From the NCBI GenBank assembly GCA_034432795.1, contig DAOUBF010000047.1, forward strand, positions 1 through 64,000: a stretch of DNA of 64,000 bases, read 5' to 3'. The notes under the pieces were generated by a model. It was not told where the DNA came from and searched no databases. It saw only the letters and a program-made list of their open reading frames with translations. This document shows, one piece after another, positions 42,206-49,417 of this stretch. The position numbers were made by a program, and so were the translations under genes. Position 1 is the stretch's first letter, and the number at the start of each line of letters is the position of its first letter. The stretch comes from DAOUBF01 sp034432795. Lineage in GTDB: Bacteria; Chloroflexota; Anaerolineae; DSLN01.

Positions 42206-42988
42206 TCATGCCTGCTGTGCCCGTTGTCTCACAATCTCAAACAGCAACACCCCCGCTGCCACAGCGGCATTGAGCGACTCTACGCCGCCGGGCATGGGGA
42301 TGGTCACGCGCCCGGTGGCCAGGGCCGCCGCTTCCGGGCTGGTCCCCTCGGCCTCGCCGCCGACAACCAGTGCCACCGGCCTGCACCAGTCCACCTGCCA
42401 GTAGGGCTGGCCTTCCCCGGCCTCGGCCAGCCAGATGTCCAGCCCGCTCAGCGTCGCCGCGATCTCGGCCCAGCCCTGCTGGCGCAACGGCAGGCGGAAA
42501 TGGGCGCCCATGCCGCTGCGCACCACTTTGGGGTTGGTGACATCCACCGTGCCGGGGGCCAGGAGCACCAGTTCCACACCGGCGGCTGCCGCCGTGCGCA
42601 GGATGGTCCCCAGGTTGCCGGGGTCGCGCAGTTGATCCACGACCAGGACAAACGCCAGCGGGCTAGGAGGCGACAGGCGCGGTATCTCGGCCACGGCCAG
42701 GAGGCCCTGAGGCGTCTCTGTATCGCTACAGGCCCGCATCACAGCTTCGCTGACCTCCAGCAGGGGCACGCCCCGCTCGCGCAGTGTGGCAAGCAGGGCA
42801 CGCGCCCGCCCCTCCTCCTCAATTCCCCGAACGTAGAACACGAACTCCAGGGGGGTACCGGCCAGAACGGCCTCCTCAATCAGGCGGACTCCCTCAATGA
42901 CGAAGCGTCCCTGGCGCAGCCGGGCGCGCCGTTGCGCCTGAAGCAAACGCACGCGCTTGACGCGCTCGTTGGAGAGGCTGGTGATCAT
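42206..42988 (-). CDS. SpoU/TrmH-family RNA methyltransferase
   Basis: 260 residues from ATG 42988. N-terminal substrate-binding domain (SNERVKRVRLLQAQRRARLRQGRFVIEGVRLIEEA), then the trefoil-knot SPOUT domain: VDQLRDPGNLGTILRTAAAAGVELVLL, VVGGEAEGTS and IPMPGGVESLNAAVAAGVLLFEI (motifs 1-3). Adds a 2'-O-methyl group to rRNA or tRNA. Motif 2 normally reads GNEG. A repeat unit (43008-43032) lies upstream. Confidence 0.93.
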   Translation of the reverse strand: MITSLSNERVKRVRLLQAQRRARLRQGRFVIEGVRLIEEAVLAGTPLEFVFYVRGIEEEGRARALLATLRERGVPLLEVSEAVMRACSDTETPQGLLAVAEIPRLSPPSPLAFVLVVDQLRDPGNLGTILRTAAAAGVELVLLAPGTVDVTNPKVVRSGMGAHFRLPLRQQGWAEIAATLSGLDIWLAEAGEGQPYWQVDWCRPVALVVGGEAEGTSPEAAALATGRVTIPMPGGVESLNAAVAAGVLLFEIVRQRAQQA

Positions 42989-43054
42989 GTTGGCGGGGAA
43001 CAGCCCTGTAGGGCGGCTTTCCATAGCCGTCGCAGAGTGGCGGGGGACAGTCGC

Positions 43055-43279
43055 CTAGTGTCTCTGGCCCGATCTGCGCAGGCGTTTCAGTTCGTCCTCA
43101 AACACCCAGCCGATGAATGCGCCGAGGAAGATGATCAAGCCAATAATCAGCACCGGCCCACGATACACCAGGCCCAGCCCCACGAGCGCCGCGCCGAGTG
43201 CAAGGAGGGCCGGCCAGAGGCTGGGGGCCGGCATGTGGATGTCACTGTGGCCCGCTTCAGGCGGTGTCTCTGCGTGCAT
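43055..43279 (-). CDS. small membrane protein of the cytochrome oxidase block
   Basis: 74 residues from ATG 43279 (GGAGGAGAG upstream; an earlier start at 43315 overlaps the previous gene by 4 bases). Two helices: WPALLALGAALVGLGLVYRG and VLIIGLIIFLGAFIGWVFEDEL. Placed directly after oxidase subunits III and IV, it resembles the small CtaF-like accessory subunits of caa3/aa3 oxidases. Confidence 0.65.
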   Translation of the reverse strand: MHAETPPEAGHSDIHMPAPSLWPALLALGAALVGLGLVYRGPVLIIGLIIFLGAFIGWVFEDELKRLRRSGQRH

Positions 43280-43311
43280 TGGGGTGCTCTCCTCCAAGGA
43301 CAGGCATTCCG

Positions 43312-43584
43312 TCAACTAAATGCCAGTGCCAGGACAAACCCGATAAAGAACACGACCGGGATGAGAAAGATCACAGCGAACATGCGACTGTCATAGCGCA
43401 GATGCATGTAGTACAGCGCCACCAGCGTGGCCTTGCTCACCGCCAGTGCCAGGAGCAGCACCACCCGCAGAGCCGAGCCTGCTATGGCGGTGCTGACGGC
43501 GATCTCTATCCCCGTGAGGACGGCCAGCGCGACGAAGATGCCGACGTAGTGCAGAGTTTTGGGGTGTGTGTGCGATGTCTCCAT
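43312..43584 (-). CDS. cytochrome c oxidase subunit IV (prokaryotic type)
   Basis: 90 residues, three helices: YVGIFVALAVLTGIEIAVS, VVLLLALAVSKATLVALYYMHLRYD and FAVIFLIPVVFFIGFVLALAF. The middle segment KATLVALYYMHL is characteristic of the COX4_pro family. Stabilises the haem-copper oxidase core. 9 bases after the subunit III gene. Confidence 0.88.
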   Translation of the reverse strand: METSHTHPKTLHYVGIFVALAVLTGIEIAVSTAIAGSALRVVLLLALAVSKATLVALYYMHLRYDSRMFAVIFLIPVVFFIGFVLALAFS

Positions 43585-43593
43585 GGCAGTCCC

Positions 43594-44211
43594 TCAAAGC
43601 AGATAGATAATGGTGAACAGCATGATCCAGACGATGTCCACGAAGTGCCAGTACAGGCCGACCACCTCAATCGGGATGGGGTTGGCCGGTGAGTACCGGC
43701 CACTCAGGGACTTGATCAGGACCGCCAAAATCCAGAGCACGCCGACCGCCACATGGGCGCCATGGAAGCCCGTCAGCGTAAAGAAGGCCGTGCCGAACAG
43801 GCTGGTGGTCGGCGTAATGCCCTCGCGGAACAGGGTGGCGAACTCGTAAGCCTGGCCGCCCAGGAAGAGCAGGCCAAAGACCATCGTCAGGAACAAAAAC
43901 AGACGTAGCCCGCGCTGGCTGCCGCGCTGGACCGAGGCGAAGGCCAGCACCATCATCAGGCTGCTGACGATCAAGATGAAGGTGTTAAGGCCCACCAGCG
44001 GCACGCTCATGGCATGTACCGGCTTCTCCACACGCCCACCCTGTACATACAGAAGATAGGCGCTGATCAGCCCGGCGAAGAAGATGACCTCCGAGGCGAT
44101 GAACAACCATACGCCGATTTTGCGATTGTCCATCCCCACCTCATGGCCTTCCTCCCATTGCGGGTGCGGCACGGCCTGCGCTGAGGACGCTGTAAGGGTT
44201 GCCTGGCTCAA
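43594..44211 (-). CDS. cytochrome c oxidase subunit III
   Basis: 205 residues from TTG 44211, chosen because AGGAG lies 7 bases upstream and no ATG is suitable. Five helices typical of subunit III, with IGVWLFIASEVIFFAGLISAYLLYV and TGFHGAHVAVGVLWILAVL...VVGLYWHFVDIVWIMLFTIIYLL. Core subunit of an aa3/caa3-type oxidase. Subunits I and II are not adjacent; the block contains only III, IV and a small protein. Confidence 0.94.
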   Translation of the reverse strand: MSQATLTASSAQAVPHPQWEEGHEVGMDNRKIGVWLFIASEVIFFAGLISAYLLYVQGGRVEKPVHAMSVPLVGLNTFILIVSSLMMVLAFASVQRGSQRGLRLFLFLTMVFGLLFLGGQAYEFATLFREGITPTTSLFGTAFFTLTGFHGAHVAVGVLWILAVLIKSLSGRYSPANPIPIEVVGLYWHFVDIVWIMLFTIIYLL

Positions 44212-44251
44212 TGGGATGCTCCTGTTTGTGAAATAGTCTACTTTTCTCCCC

Positions 44252-44288
44252 AATATAGCCCAGAATTGGCGCCACGTCAAGCTTGAAG
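44252..44288. promoter_or_regulatory. divergent promoters between coxIII and glycerate kinase genes
   Basis: Minus strand: TTGACG (44280-44275), 17 bases, TATATT (44257-44252) for coxIII. Plus strand: TTGAAG (44283-44288), 17 bases, TATAAT (44306-44311) for glycerate kinase. The two -35 boxes are 2 bases apart, so the promoters compete or are co-regulated. Confidence 0.82.
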
Positions 44289-44332
44289 TGTTAGGCCGGC
44301 GATCCTATAATCGGGTTTCGTAGAAGATTATC

Positions 44333-44368
44333 CCTCCCCCCAGCTTCGGGAGAGGGGGGTGGAGGGTG
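44333..44368. repeat. C-rich palindrome in the glycerate kinase leader
   Basis: CCCTCCCCCC...GGGGGGTGGAGGG hairpin lies between the TATAAT at 44306 and the start codon, in the predicted 5' leader. Confidence 0.7.
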
Positions 44369-44390
44369 AGGATATTGGAGGAGGACATAT

Positions 44391-45749
44391 ATGGCCGCCA
44401 AACCTCAGTGGGAGCACCGCATGGAGCATGTTGCCGCCCTATGCCAGGCGGCACTGGCAGCGGTGGACCCTGCAGCCGCCGTGCGGCGTGCCTTGCGGCG
44501 CGAAGGCGATGCCTTGCTTGTCTCCGGCCGCCGATATGACCTGAACGCCTACCGCCGTGTGTTCATTGTGGGTGGCGGCAAAGCGGCTGCACCTATGGCA
44601 GCAGCCAGCGCCGCCATCCTGGGCGAGCGCTTAACCGGCGGCCTCGTCATCACCAAATACGGTCATACGCTGAAAGACGCCTCTCCGCTGGCGGGCGGTG
44701 CGTTCCAGCTTCTTGAGGCCGGACATCCGGTGCCGGACGCAGCAGGAGTGCAGGGGGCCGGGCGCCTGGCGGCCCTATTGCGCGAAGCGGGCGCGGATGA
44801 CCTGGTCATCTGCCTGATCTCCGGTGGCGGCTCCGCCCTCCTGACCCTGCCGCAGCCGGGCATCACCCTGGAGGACCTGCGCGCACTGACCGACGCGCTC
44901 TTGCGCTGTGGCGCTACGATCAACGAGATCAATACCCTGCGCAAGCACCTCCAACAGCTTCAAGGGGGCGGCATCGCCCAACTGGCCGCGCCCGCCACCG
45001 TGATCTCCCTGATCCTCTCTGATGTCGTCGGTGACCCGCTTGACGTGATTGCCTCCGGCCCGACCAGCCCGGATACCACTACCTTCGCCGATGCCTGGGC
45101 CGTGCTGGAGACCTATGGCCTGGTGGAGGCTGTCCCCCGTTCCATCATGGAGCGCTTGCGGGCCGGGCTGGCCGGGCAGGTGCCGGAGACACCCAAGCCA
45201 GGGGAGGCGCTGTTTGAGCGCGTGCAGAACGTTATCATCGGCTCCAATGCGCTGGCCGCGCAGGCCGCCGTTGGGCGGGCGCGGGAGTTGGGCTTCGCCG
45301 CGCTGGTGCTCTCCACGTCTGTGGAGGGGGAGGCGCGTGAGGTGGCGCGCGTAGCGGCGGCGCTGGCGAAAGACCTGGCGCGCCATGGCCGCCCGTTGCG
45401 CCCCCCAGCCTGCCTGGTTCTGGGCGGCGAGACGACAGTCACGCTGCGCGGTTCTGGTCGTGGGGGGCGCAATCAAGAGTTAGCGCTAGCGGCAGCCATC
45501 GCACTGGATGGCTGGCCCGGTGTGCTCATCGCCACGCTGGCCACCGACGGCAACGATGGCCCCACCGACGCTGCCGGGGCCATCGCCAGCGGCGAGACCA
45601 TCGCCCAGGGCCGGGCGTTGGGCCTGGAGGCCCGCGCTTACCTGGCCAATAACGACTCCTACACCTACTTTGACCGCCTGGGCGGGTTGATCCGCACCGG
45701 GCCGACGAACACGAATGTGAATGACCTGCTGTTTGTGCTGGCGTACTGA
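44391..45749 (+). CDS. glycerate 2-kinase (MOFRL/DUF4147 family)
   Basis: 452 residues. VFIVGGGKAAAPMA, LLEAGHPVPDAAG, CLISGGGSALLTLP and INTLRKHL are the DUF4147 motifs; GGETTVTLRGSGRGGRNQELALAAAIAL, LATDGNDGPTDAAGAI and ANNDSYTYFDRLGGLIRTGPTNTNVNDL make the MOFRL domain. Phosphorylates D-glycerate to 2-phosphoglycerate. Together with the glyoxylate aminotransferase at 59 kb it fits C2/C3 salvage. GGAGGAGG precedes the start. Confidence 0.94.
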   Translation: MAAKPQWEHRMEHVAALCQAALAAVDPAAAVRRALRREGDALLVSGRRYDLNAYRRVFIVGGGKAAAPMAAASAAILGERLTGGLVITKYGHTLKDASPLAGGAFQLLEAGHPVPDAAGVQGAGRLAALLREAGADDLVICLISGGGSALLTLPQPGITLEDLRALTDALLRCGATINEINTLRKHLQQLQGGGIAQLAAPATVISLILSDVVGDPLDVIASGPTSPDTTTFADAWAVLETYGLVEAVPRSIMERLRAGLAGQVPETPKPGEALFERVQNVIIGSNALAAQAAVGRARELGFAALVLSTSVEGEAREVARVAAALAKDLARHGRPLRPPACLVLGGETTVTLRGSGRGGRNQELALAAAIALDGWPGVLIATLATDGNDGPTDAAGAIASGETIAQGRALGLEARAYLANNDSYTYFDRLGGLIRTGPTNTNVNDLLFVLAY

Positions 45750-45752
45750 TCG

Positions 45753-45781
45753 TTGCGCAGGAAGGAAATCGGTGCTATAAT
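45753..45781 (+). promoter_or_regulatory. promoter of the FKBP gene
   Basis: TTGCGC (45753-45758), 17 bases, TATAAT (45776-45781) in the GGTGCTATAAT context seen repeatedly in this genome. Confidence 0.75.
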
Positions 45782-45830
45782 CGGTTGTGGAGTCGCAGGC
45801 TGACGGCTGGATGTGCCAGCGGAATGCGTT

Positions 45831-45870
45831 TGCCGCCAGGCTGATGACAGGGCCTGGCGGCATCTTTTTC
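45831..45870 (+). terminator. intrinsic terminator inside the FKBP leader (attenuator candidate)
   Basis: TGCCGCCAGGC (45831-45841) pairs with GCCTGGCGGCA (45852-45862), then TCTTTTTC. It lies 50 bases after the predicted start site and 40 before the ATG. A second hairpin CGCCGG/CCGGCG (45870-45885) follows. It could instead terminate read-through from glycerate kinase. Confidence 0.75.
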
Positions 45871-45909
45871 GCCGGTGGGCCGGCGAGCCAGAAAAGGAGA
45901 AAAAGACCT

Positions 45910-46425
45910 ATGGAACCTGAGATTGTTGCGGATGGCGTCGTCGTCACGATGGACTATACCCTGCGCCTGAAGGACGGCACGCTCATTGAGACCAGTGAAG
46001 GGCAGGAACCGCTGGAGTACCTGCACGGCCAGGGGCAGATCATCCCCGGCCTGGAGGCCGGTGTAGCGGGCATGCGCGTGGGCGAAACGCGCCAGGTGAT
46101 CGTCCCAGCGGCACAGGCCTACGGCGAACGCCAGCCGGACCAGATTCACACGCTCTCACGCGAGCAGTTCCCCCCGAATGAACCCCTGCTTCCAGGGATG
46201 ATGTTCTACGGGCGGGATAGCTTCGGCAACAGCTTCCCCGTCACCGTGATTGAAGTCAACCCCGATACCGTTGTGGTGGACCTCAACCATCCGCTTGCGG
46301 GCGAGGACCTGTACTTTGATGTGACCGTCCGCGGGCTGCGCCAAGCCACCGCGGAGGAGTTGATGCACGGCCACGTCCACGGCCAGAATGGGGATGAGGG
46401 CGAAGACGAAGAAGAGGAGGAGTAA
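45910..46425 (+). CDS. FKBP-type peptidyl-prolyl isomerase (SlyD-like)
   Basis: 171 residues from ATG 45910 (AAAGGAG upstream). VVTMDYTLRLKDGTLIETSE, LHGQGQIIPGLEAGVAGMRVGE, VIVPAAQAYGERQ form the FKBP domain; an insert-in-flap chaperone domain and NHPLAGEDLYFDVTVRGL follow, as in SlyD. The C-terminus is His-containing then strongly acidic. Catalyses proline isomerisation and binds unfolded chains. Confidence 0.94.
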   Translation: MEPEIVADGVVVTMDYTLRLKDGTLIETSEGQEPLEYLHGQGQIIPGLEAGVAGMRVGETRQVIVPAAQAYGERQPDQIHTLSREQFPPNEPLLPGMMFYGRDSFGNSFPVTVIEVNPDTVVVDLNHPLAGEDLYFDVTVRGLRQATAEELMHGHVHGQNGDEGEDEEEEE

Positions 46426-46460
46426 GCCCCGCCAGGATAGGCAGACAGCCGCGTCCTCTC

Positions 46461-46526
46461 CTGCTGAGCGCAGCGAAGCCGCTCGCTTTGGCGGGTAAGA
46501 GACCCTTCGCCGCGCTCAGGGTGACC
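46461..46526. repeat. degenerate TGAGCGCAGCGAAG inverted element
   Basis: GCTGAGCGCAGCGAAG (46463-46478) is inverted-repeated by CTTCGCCGCGCTCAG (46505-46519). It fills the gap between convergent genes and is related in style to 23274-23355. Confidence 0.55.
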
Positions 46527-46562
46527 GTTTTGAGAGGGGAGTCCAGACAAGCCTGAGGAAGG

Positions 46563-47300
46563 TCAGTCGGGGGTCTCACCGGGCGGTAGAGGCGGGGCAA
46601 TGGATGCGGAGCGACGCCCCAGGGCCAGCACCCTGGCCTGGAGCTGGCGCCCCCATCTCTGCCAGGCCAGCAGGATCACGGCGCTGAGCAGGATCAGGCC
46701 GATCAGCGCCAGGATCAACCGTTCACCGGTTTGGGCCCCCACCCAACTCATCACGAACTGGTTGGGGGCACGGGCCAGCACGCCCGCTATGACCAGCCTG
46801 CGCAGGCGCGCCCGGCTCAACCCCGCCAGATAATAGCCTGCATCGCCTATAGGCAGCAGGAAAACAAAATACCACAACAGCGCGGATTCCGTCCCCAGCG
46901 CCTCTTCCCAGCGGTCAATCTCCTCCTGGCCCACCAGCCGGGCGACCAGGGGCCTGCCGAAGCGCCGTGAGAGGGCCATCGCCAGGGTCAGGCCGAGAGC
47001 CGCCGCCACCAGGCTGTAAATGCCTCCTGCGATTGGGCCGAACAGGTAGCCGGAAGCCAGCGCAAATGGCGATCCTGGGATCGGCGCGACCAGAATCTGG
47101 ATCGCATAGAAAGCGATATAGGCGAGCGGAGCCAGCGGCCCCGCTGCCATGATCGCGGCTTTTATCCGCTCTCCGGCGGCCAGCGGAGCCACAAGGTCCT
47201 GCCACAGTTCCGGCCCGGCGATCAATACGATCGCCGTCACCAGAATGGCCACCGCTGGCCACCAGCGCTTGAGTTGGTTGATCCACGACGCGATGTTCAT
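46563..47300 (-). CDS. TVP38/TMEM64-family membrane protein
   Basis: 245 residues with six hydrophobic helices. APIPGSPFALASGYLFGPIAGGIYSLVAAALGLTLAMALSRRFGRPLVARLVG is the SNARE-assoc/VTT-domain signature (PGxx...GxxFG...G...GxxxxF). Such proteins are membrane scramblases or transport-related. Five 11-bp direct repeats end just before its start codon. Confidence 0.9.
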   Translation of the reverse strand: MNIASWINQLKRWWPAVAILVTAIVLIAGPELWQDLVAPLAAGERIKAAIMAAGPLAPLAYIAFYAIQILVAPIPGSPFALASGYLFGPIAGGIYSLVAAALGLTLAMALSRRFGRPLVARLVGQEEIDRWEEALGTESALLWYFVFLLPIGDAGYYLAGLSRARLRRLVIAGVLARAPNQFVMSWVGAQTGERLILALIGLILLSAVILLAWQRWGRQLQARVLALGRRSASIAPPLPPGETPD

Positions 47301-47305
47301 CCGCC

Positions 47306-47360
47306 AACTGTCAAAAAAGCGTAGGGAAAGCGTAGGGTAAACGTCAGGTAAGCGTCAAGT
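47306..47360 (-). promoter_or_regulatory. 11-bp tandem repeat array upstream of the TVP38 gene
   Basis: Units at 47317-47327, 47328-47338, 47339-47349 and 47350-47360 are AAGCGTAGGGA, AAGCGTAGGGT, AAACGTCAGGT and AAGCGTCAAGT; a weaker fifth unit is 47306-47316. On the coding strand they read nTTACCTGACG-like. Exact 11-bp phasing is characteristic of PhoB/PhoP-type response-regulator boxes. Confidence 0.7.
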
Positions 47361-47594
47361 AAAACCATACGGATATGTGGTATAGCTATTAGCGAAGGGC
47401 GAAAATCTCTTCTTCTCCTCCTTTTAGCGAGGGCCGGGGTCGGCGTCCCCGGCTCTCACGCTTTTAAGCGACGTCCCTATAGCATAGCGCAACTGGCCTA
47501 TCTGGACAACCCCCAGGTTGCCCCAGGAAGCTCGGTTTTAACCTCAAGGGCATTCCCTCTATCAGGGCACTTCAAGGGGTTGATTAAGGGTGTG
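47361..47594. other. intergenic region with GC hairpin
   Basis: No gene. GAGGGCCGGGG (47429-47439) pairs with CCCCGGCTCTC (47447-47457, one G-T). No T-run on either side. The remainder shows nothing recognisable. Confidence 0.5.
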
Positions 47595-48359
47595 TTAACT
47601 GCTGGGTTGGGGAATGTCACGGGGGGCGCGCCAGAGTTGGCCCAGCCGCCGGTACATCTCAAAGTTATAGTAGGCCATCAGCAGGCTGAGCCGCAGGCCG
47701 TGCAGCCCATCGCGATAGCCGCGCAGGGTGATGAAGCGCCAGTAAAAATGGCGCAGCGGTTGAGAAAGGTAATGGTGCGGTTTGGGGCGCACCCCTTGCT
47801 GATAGAACCTGTGAGCCTCGTACTCGGTGTAACGCGCCTGTTTGGCCATAAACTCGGCCAGGGTAGCATAGTTGTAATGGATCAGCGGGTGGCTTAAGTG
47901 CCCGGCTTTGCCCTCCAGGATGACCAGCTCATGCACCGGGCGCGCCGGGTCATAGCGGGCCGCCCCCCGGCGCAGCAACCGCATCTGATAATCGGGATAC
48001 CAGCCCGCGCCTTTGGTCAGCCGCCCGAAGATGTAGTTGTGGCGTGGCACCCACCAGCCGTTCTCCTCACGTGTAAGCACGCTGCGGACCTCAGCGGCCA
48101 GTTCTGGCGTGGCCCGCTCATCTGCATCCACGAAGAAGACCCAATCGGCCTCCACCGCGTCCAGGGCCGCATTGCGCTGCTGGGCGTAGTTGGCGAAGGG
48201 ATGCTGCAACACCCGCGCCCCGGCCTGGCGGGCAAGTTCCACCGTGCCGTCCGTGCTGAACGAATCAAACACGACGACCTCATCAGCCCAGCGCAGGCTG
48301 TCTATACAGGCGGCAATCTGCGCCGCTTCGTTATACGTCAGGATCACCCCGGCCAGCAT
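47595..48359 (-). CDS. glycosyltransferase family 2 (WaaE/KdtX-like)
   Basis: 254 residues from ATG 48359. LAGVILTYNEAAQIAACIDSLRWADEVVVFDSFSTDGTVELARQAGARV and VFFVDADERATPELAAEV are GT-A fold elements; DADE is the metal/sugar-nucleotide motif. Adds a sugar to a surface glycan. The upstream gene overlaps its start by 29 bases because that gene's tail runs through repeats. Confidence 0.9.
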   Translation of the reverse strand: MLAGVILTYNEAAQIAACIDSLRWADEVVVFDSFSTDGTVELARQAGARVLQHPFANYAQQRNAALDAVEADWVFFVDADERATPELAAEVRSVLTREENGWWVPRHNYIFGRLTKGAGWYPDYQMRLLRRGAARYDPARPVHELVILEGKAGHLSHPLIHYNYATLAEFMAKQARYTEYEAHRFYQQGVRPKPHHYLSQPLRHFYWRFITLRGYRDGLHGLRLSLLMAYYNFEMYRRLGQLWRAPRDIPQPSS

Positions 48360-49407
48360 GTTCAGGTGATGAGGGCAGGTGGACCTCTCCCCCTTCCCCT
48401 CCCCTATCAAGGGAGGGGAAGGGTTCATCCGTCCTCCGTCCTCCGTCCTCCGTCCAGATAGCCGCCACCTCCGCAAAGGCAGCGAGTTGCGCTGTTAGCG
48501 TCGCTGCGTCAAGACGGCCTTCACGATAGGCGCGGCGTGCCTGCGCTGCCTGGTAGCGCATCCCAGCCAGGACAAGGGCACGCGCAGCCGCTTGGGTGAG
48601 CGGGCCATAATGCTTGGCGTAGAGCCGCTGTCGGCTGCGCCACAGGTGGACGAACGCAGTCGTGCGTATCTGGCCCGTGCTTCGTGCCGCATAGTGGAGC
48701 ACATGGGCGCGTGGCACACAATAGGCACGCCAGCCCGCCGCCTTCATGCGCATGCACCAGTCAATCTCCTCACAATACATATGAAAGCCTTCGTCCAGCA
48801 GCCCCACCTGCCGGATGGCCGCGCTGCGCACCAGCATGGCCGCGCCCAAAGGATGGTCAATCTCAAAAGGGGCCCCCCTCTCATAGAGCGCCCTGGGATA
48901 GCGCCCGTTGAGCCGCGACTCGTACAGCCGCGGGGGCAGCGGGAACAGATCAAAGGCGATCTGCATCAGGCGCGGGAAGCGGAAGGCGCTATGCTGGAAG
49001 CTGCCATCGCCATAGGACAGCCGCGCCCCAATCACGGCGGCCCGCGGCGCCTTCTCCAGCCAGTCCACCAGCGCGGCCAGCGCCCCCGGCTGCACCTCTG
49101 TATCCGGGTTCAGCAGCAAAACTGCGTCTTCGGACGACGGTTCAGGGTCGGGGGTAAGGGCCAGGGCCTCGCGGAGCGCCTGATTGTTCCCCGCCGCAAA
49201 CCCCGCATTATGGCGGTTGGCGATCAGGCGAACCTGGGGGAAGCGGTTGCGCACCATCTCCGGCGAGCCGTCGGTGGAGGCGTTATCCACCACCCAGACC
49301 TGCGCCTCCAGCCCGGCGCGGTCCAAATCGGCGTATAGCGATGTCAGGCAGGCGGCCAGGAGATCGCGGACGTTCCAATTGACGATGACGACAGCGACCC
49401 TGGGCAT
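48331..49407 (-). CDS. glycosyltransferase family 2 (rhamnosyltransferase-like) with repeat-derived tail
   Basis: 358 residues. VAVVIVNWNVRDLLAACLTSLYADLDRAGLEAQVWVVDNASTDGSPEMV starts the GT-A fold; LLLNPDTEVQPGAL has the DxD-like motif and LLDEGFHMYCEEIDWCMRMKAAGW the acceptor motif of GT2 rhamnosyl/N-acetylglucosaminyl transferases. The last ~45 residues (TEDGGRRTDEPFPSLDRGGEGG...) are encoded by a GACGGAGG tandem repeat and a C-rich palindrome, so the natural stop was probably lost. Confidence 0.9.
   Translation of the reverse strand: MPRVAVVIVNWNVRDLLAACLTSLYADLDRAGLEAQVWVVDNASTDGSPEMVRNRFPQVRLIANRHNAGFAAGNNQALREALALTPDPEPSSEDAVLLLNPDTEVQPGALAALVDWLEKAPRAAVIGARLSYGDGSFQHSAFRFPRLMQIAFDLFPLPPRLYESRLNGRYPRALYERGAPFEIDHPLGAAMLVRSAAIRQVGLLDEGFHMYCEEIDWCMRMKAAGWRAYCVPRAHVLHYAARSTGQIRTTAFVHLWRSRQRLYAKHYGPLTQAAARALVLAGMRYQAAQARRAYREGRLDAATLTAQLAAFAEVAAIWTEDGGRRTDEPFPSLDRGGEGGEVHLPSSPEHAGRGDPDV
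48388..48453. repeat. C-rich palindrome plus GGACGGA tandem repeat inside a coding end
   Basis: CCTTCCCCTCCCC-TATC-AAGGGAGGGGAAGG (48392-48423) is followed by four tandem copies of a GTCCTCC-type unit (48428-48453). Both lie in the C-terminal codons of the glycosyltransferase at 48331-49407. Confidence 0.8.
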
Positions 49408-49417
49408 CAGTGCGGCA

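Noticed and set aside
44225..44234. TTTGTGAAAT as a Rex half-site before coxIII
   Set aside because: No second half-site at the right distance.
47580..47897. Plus-strand frame opposite the glycosyltransferase
   Set aside because: Shadow of the GT2 gene, which has GT-A motifs and matching neighbours.
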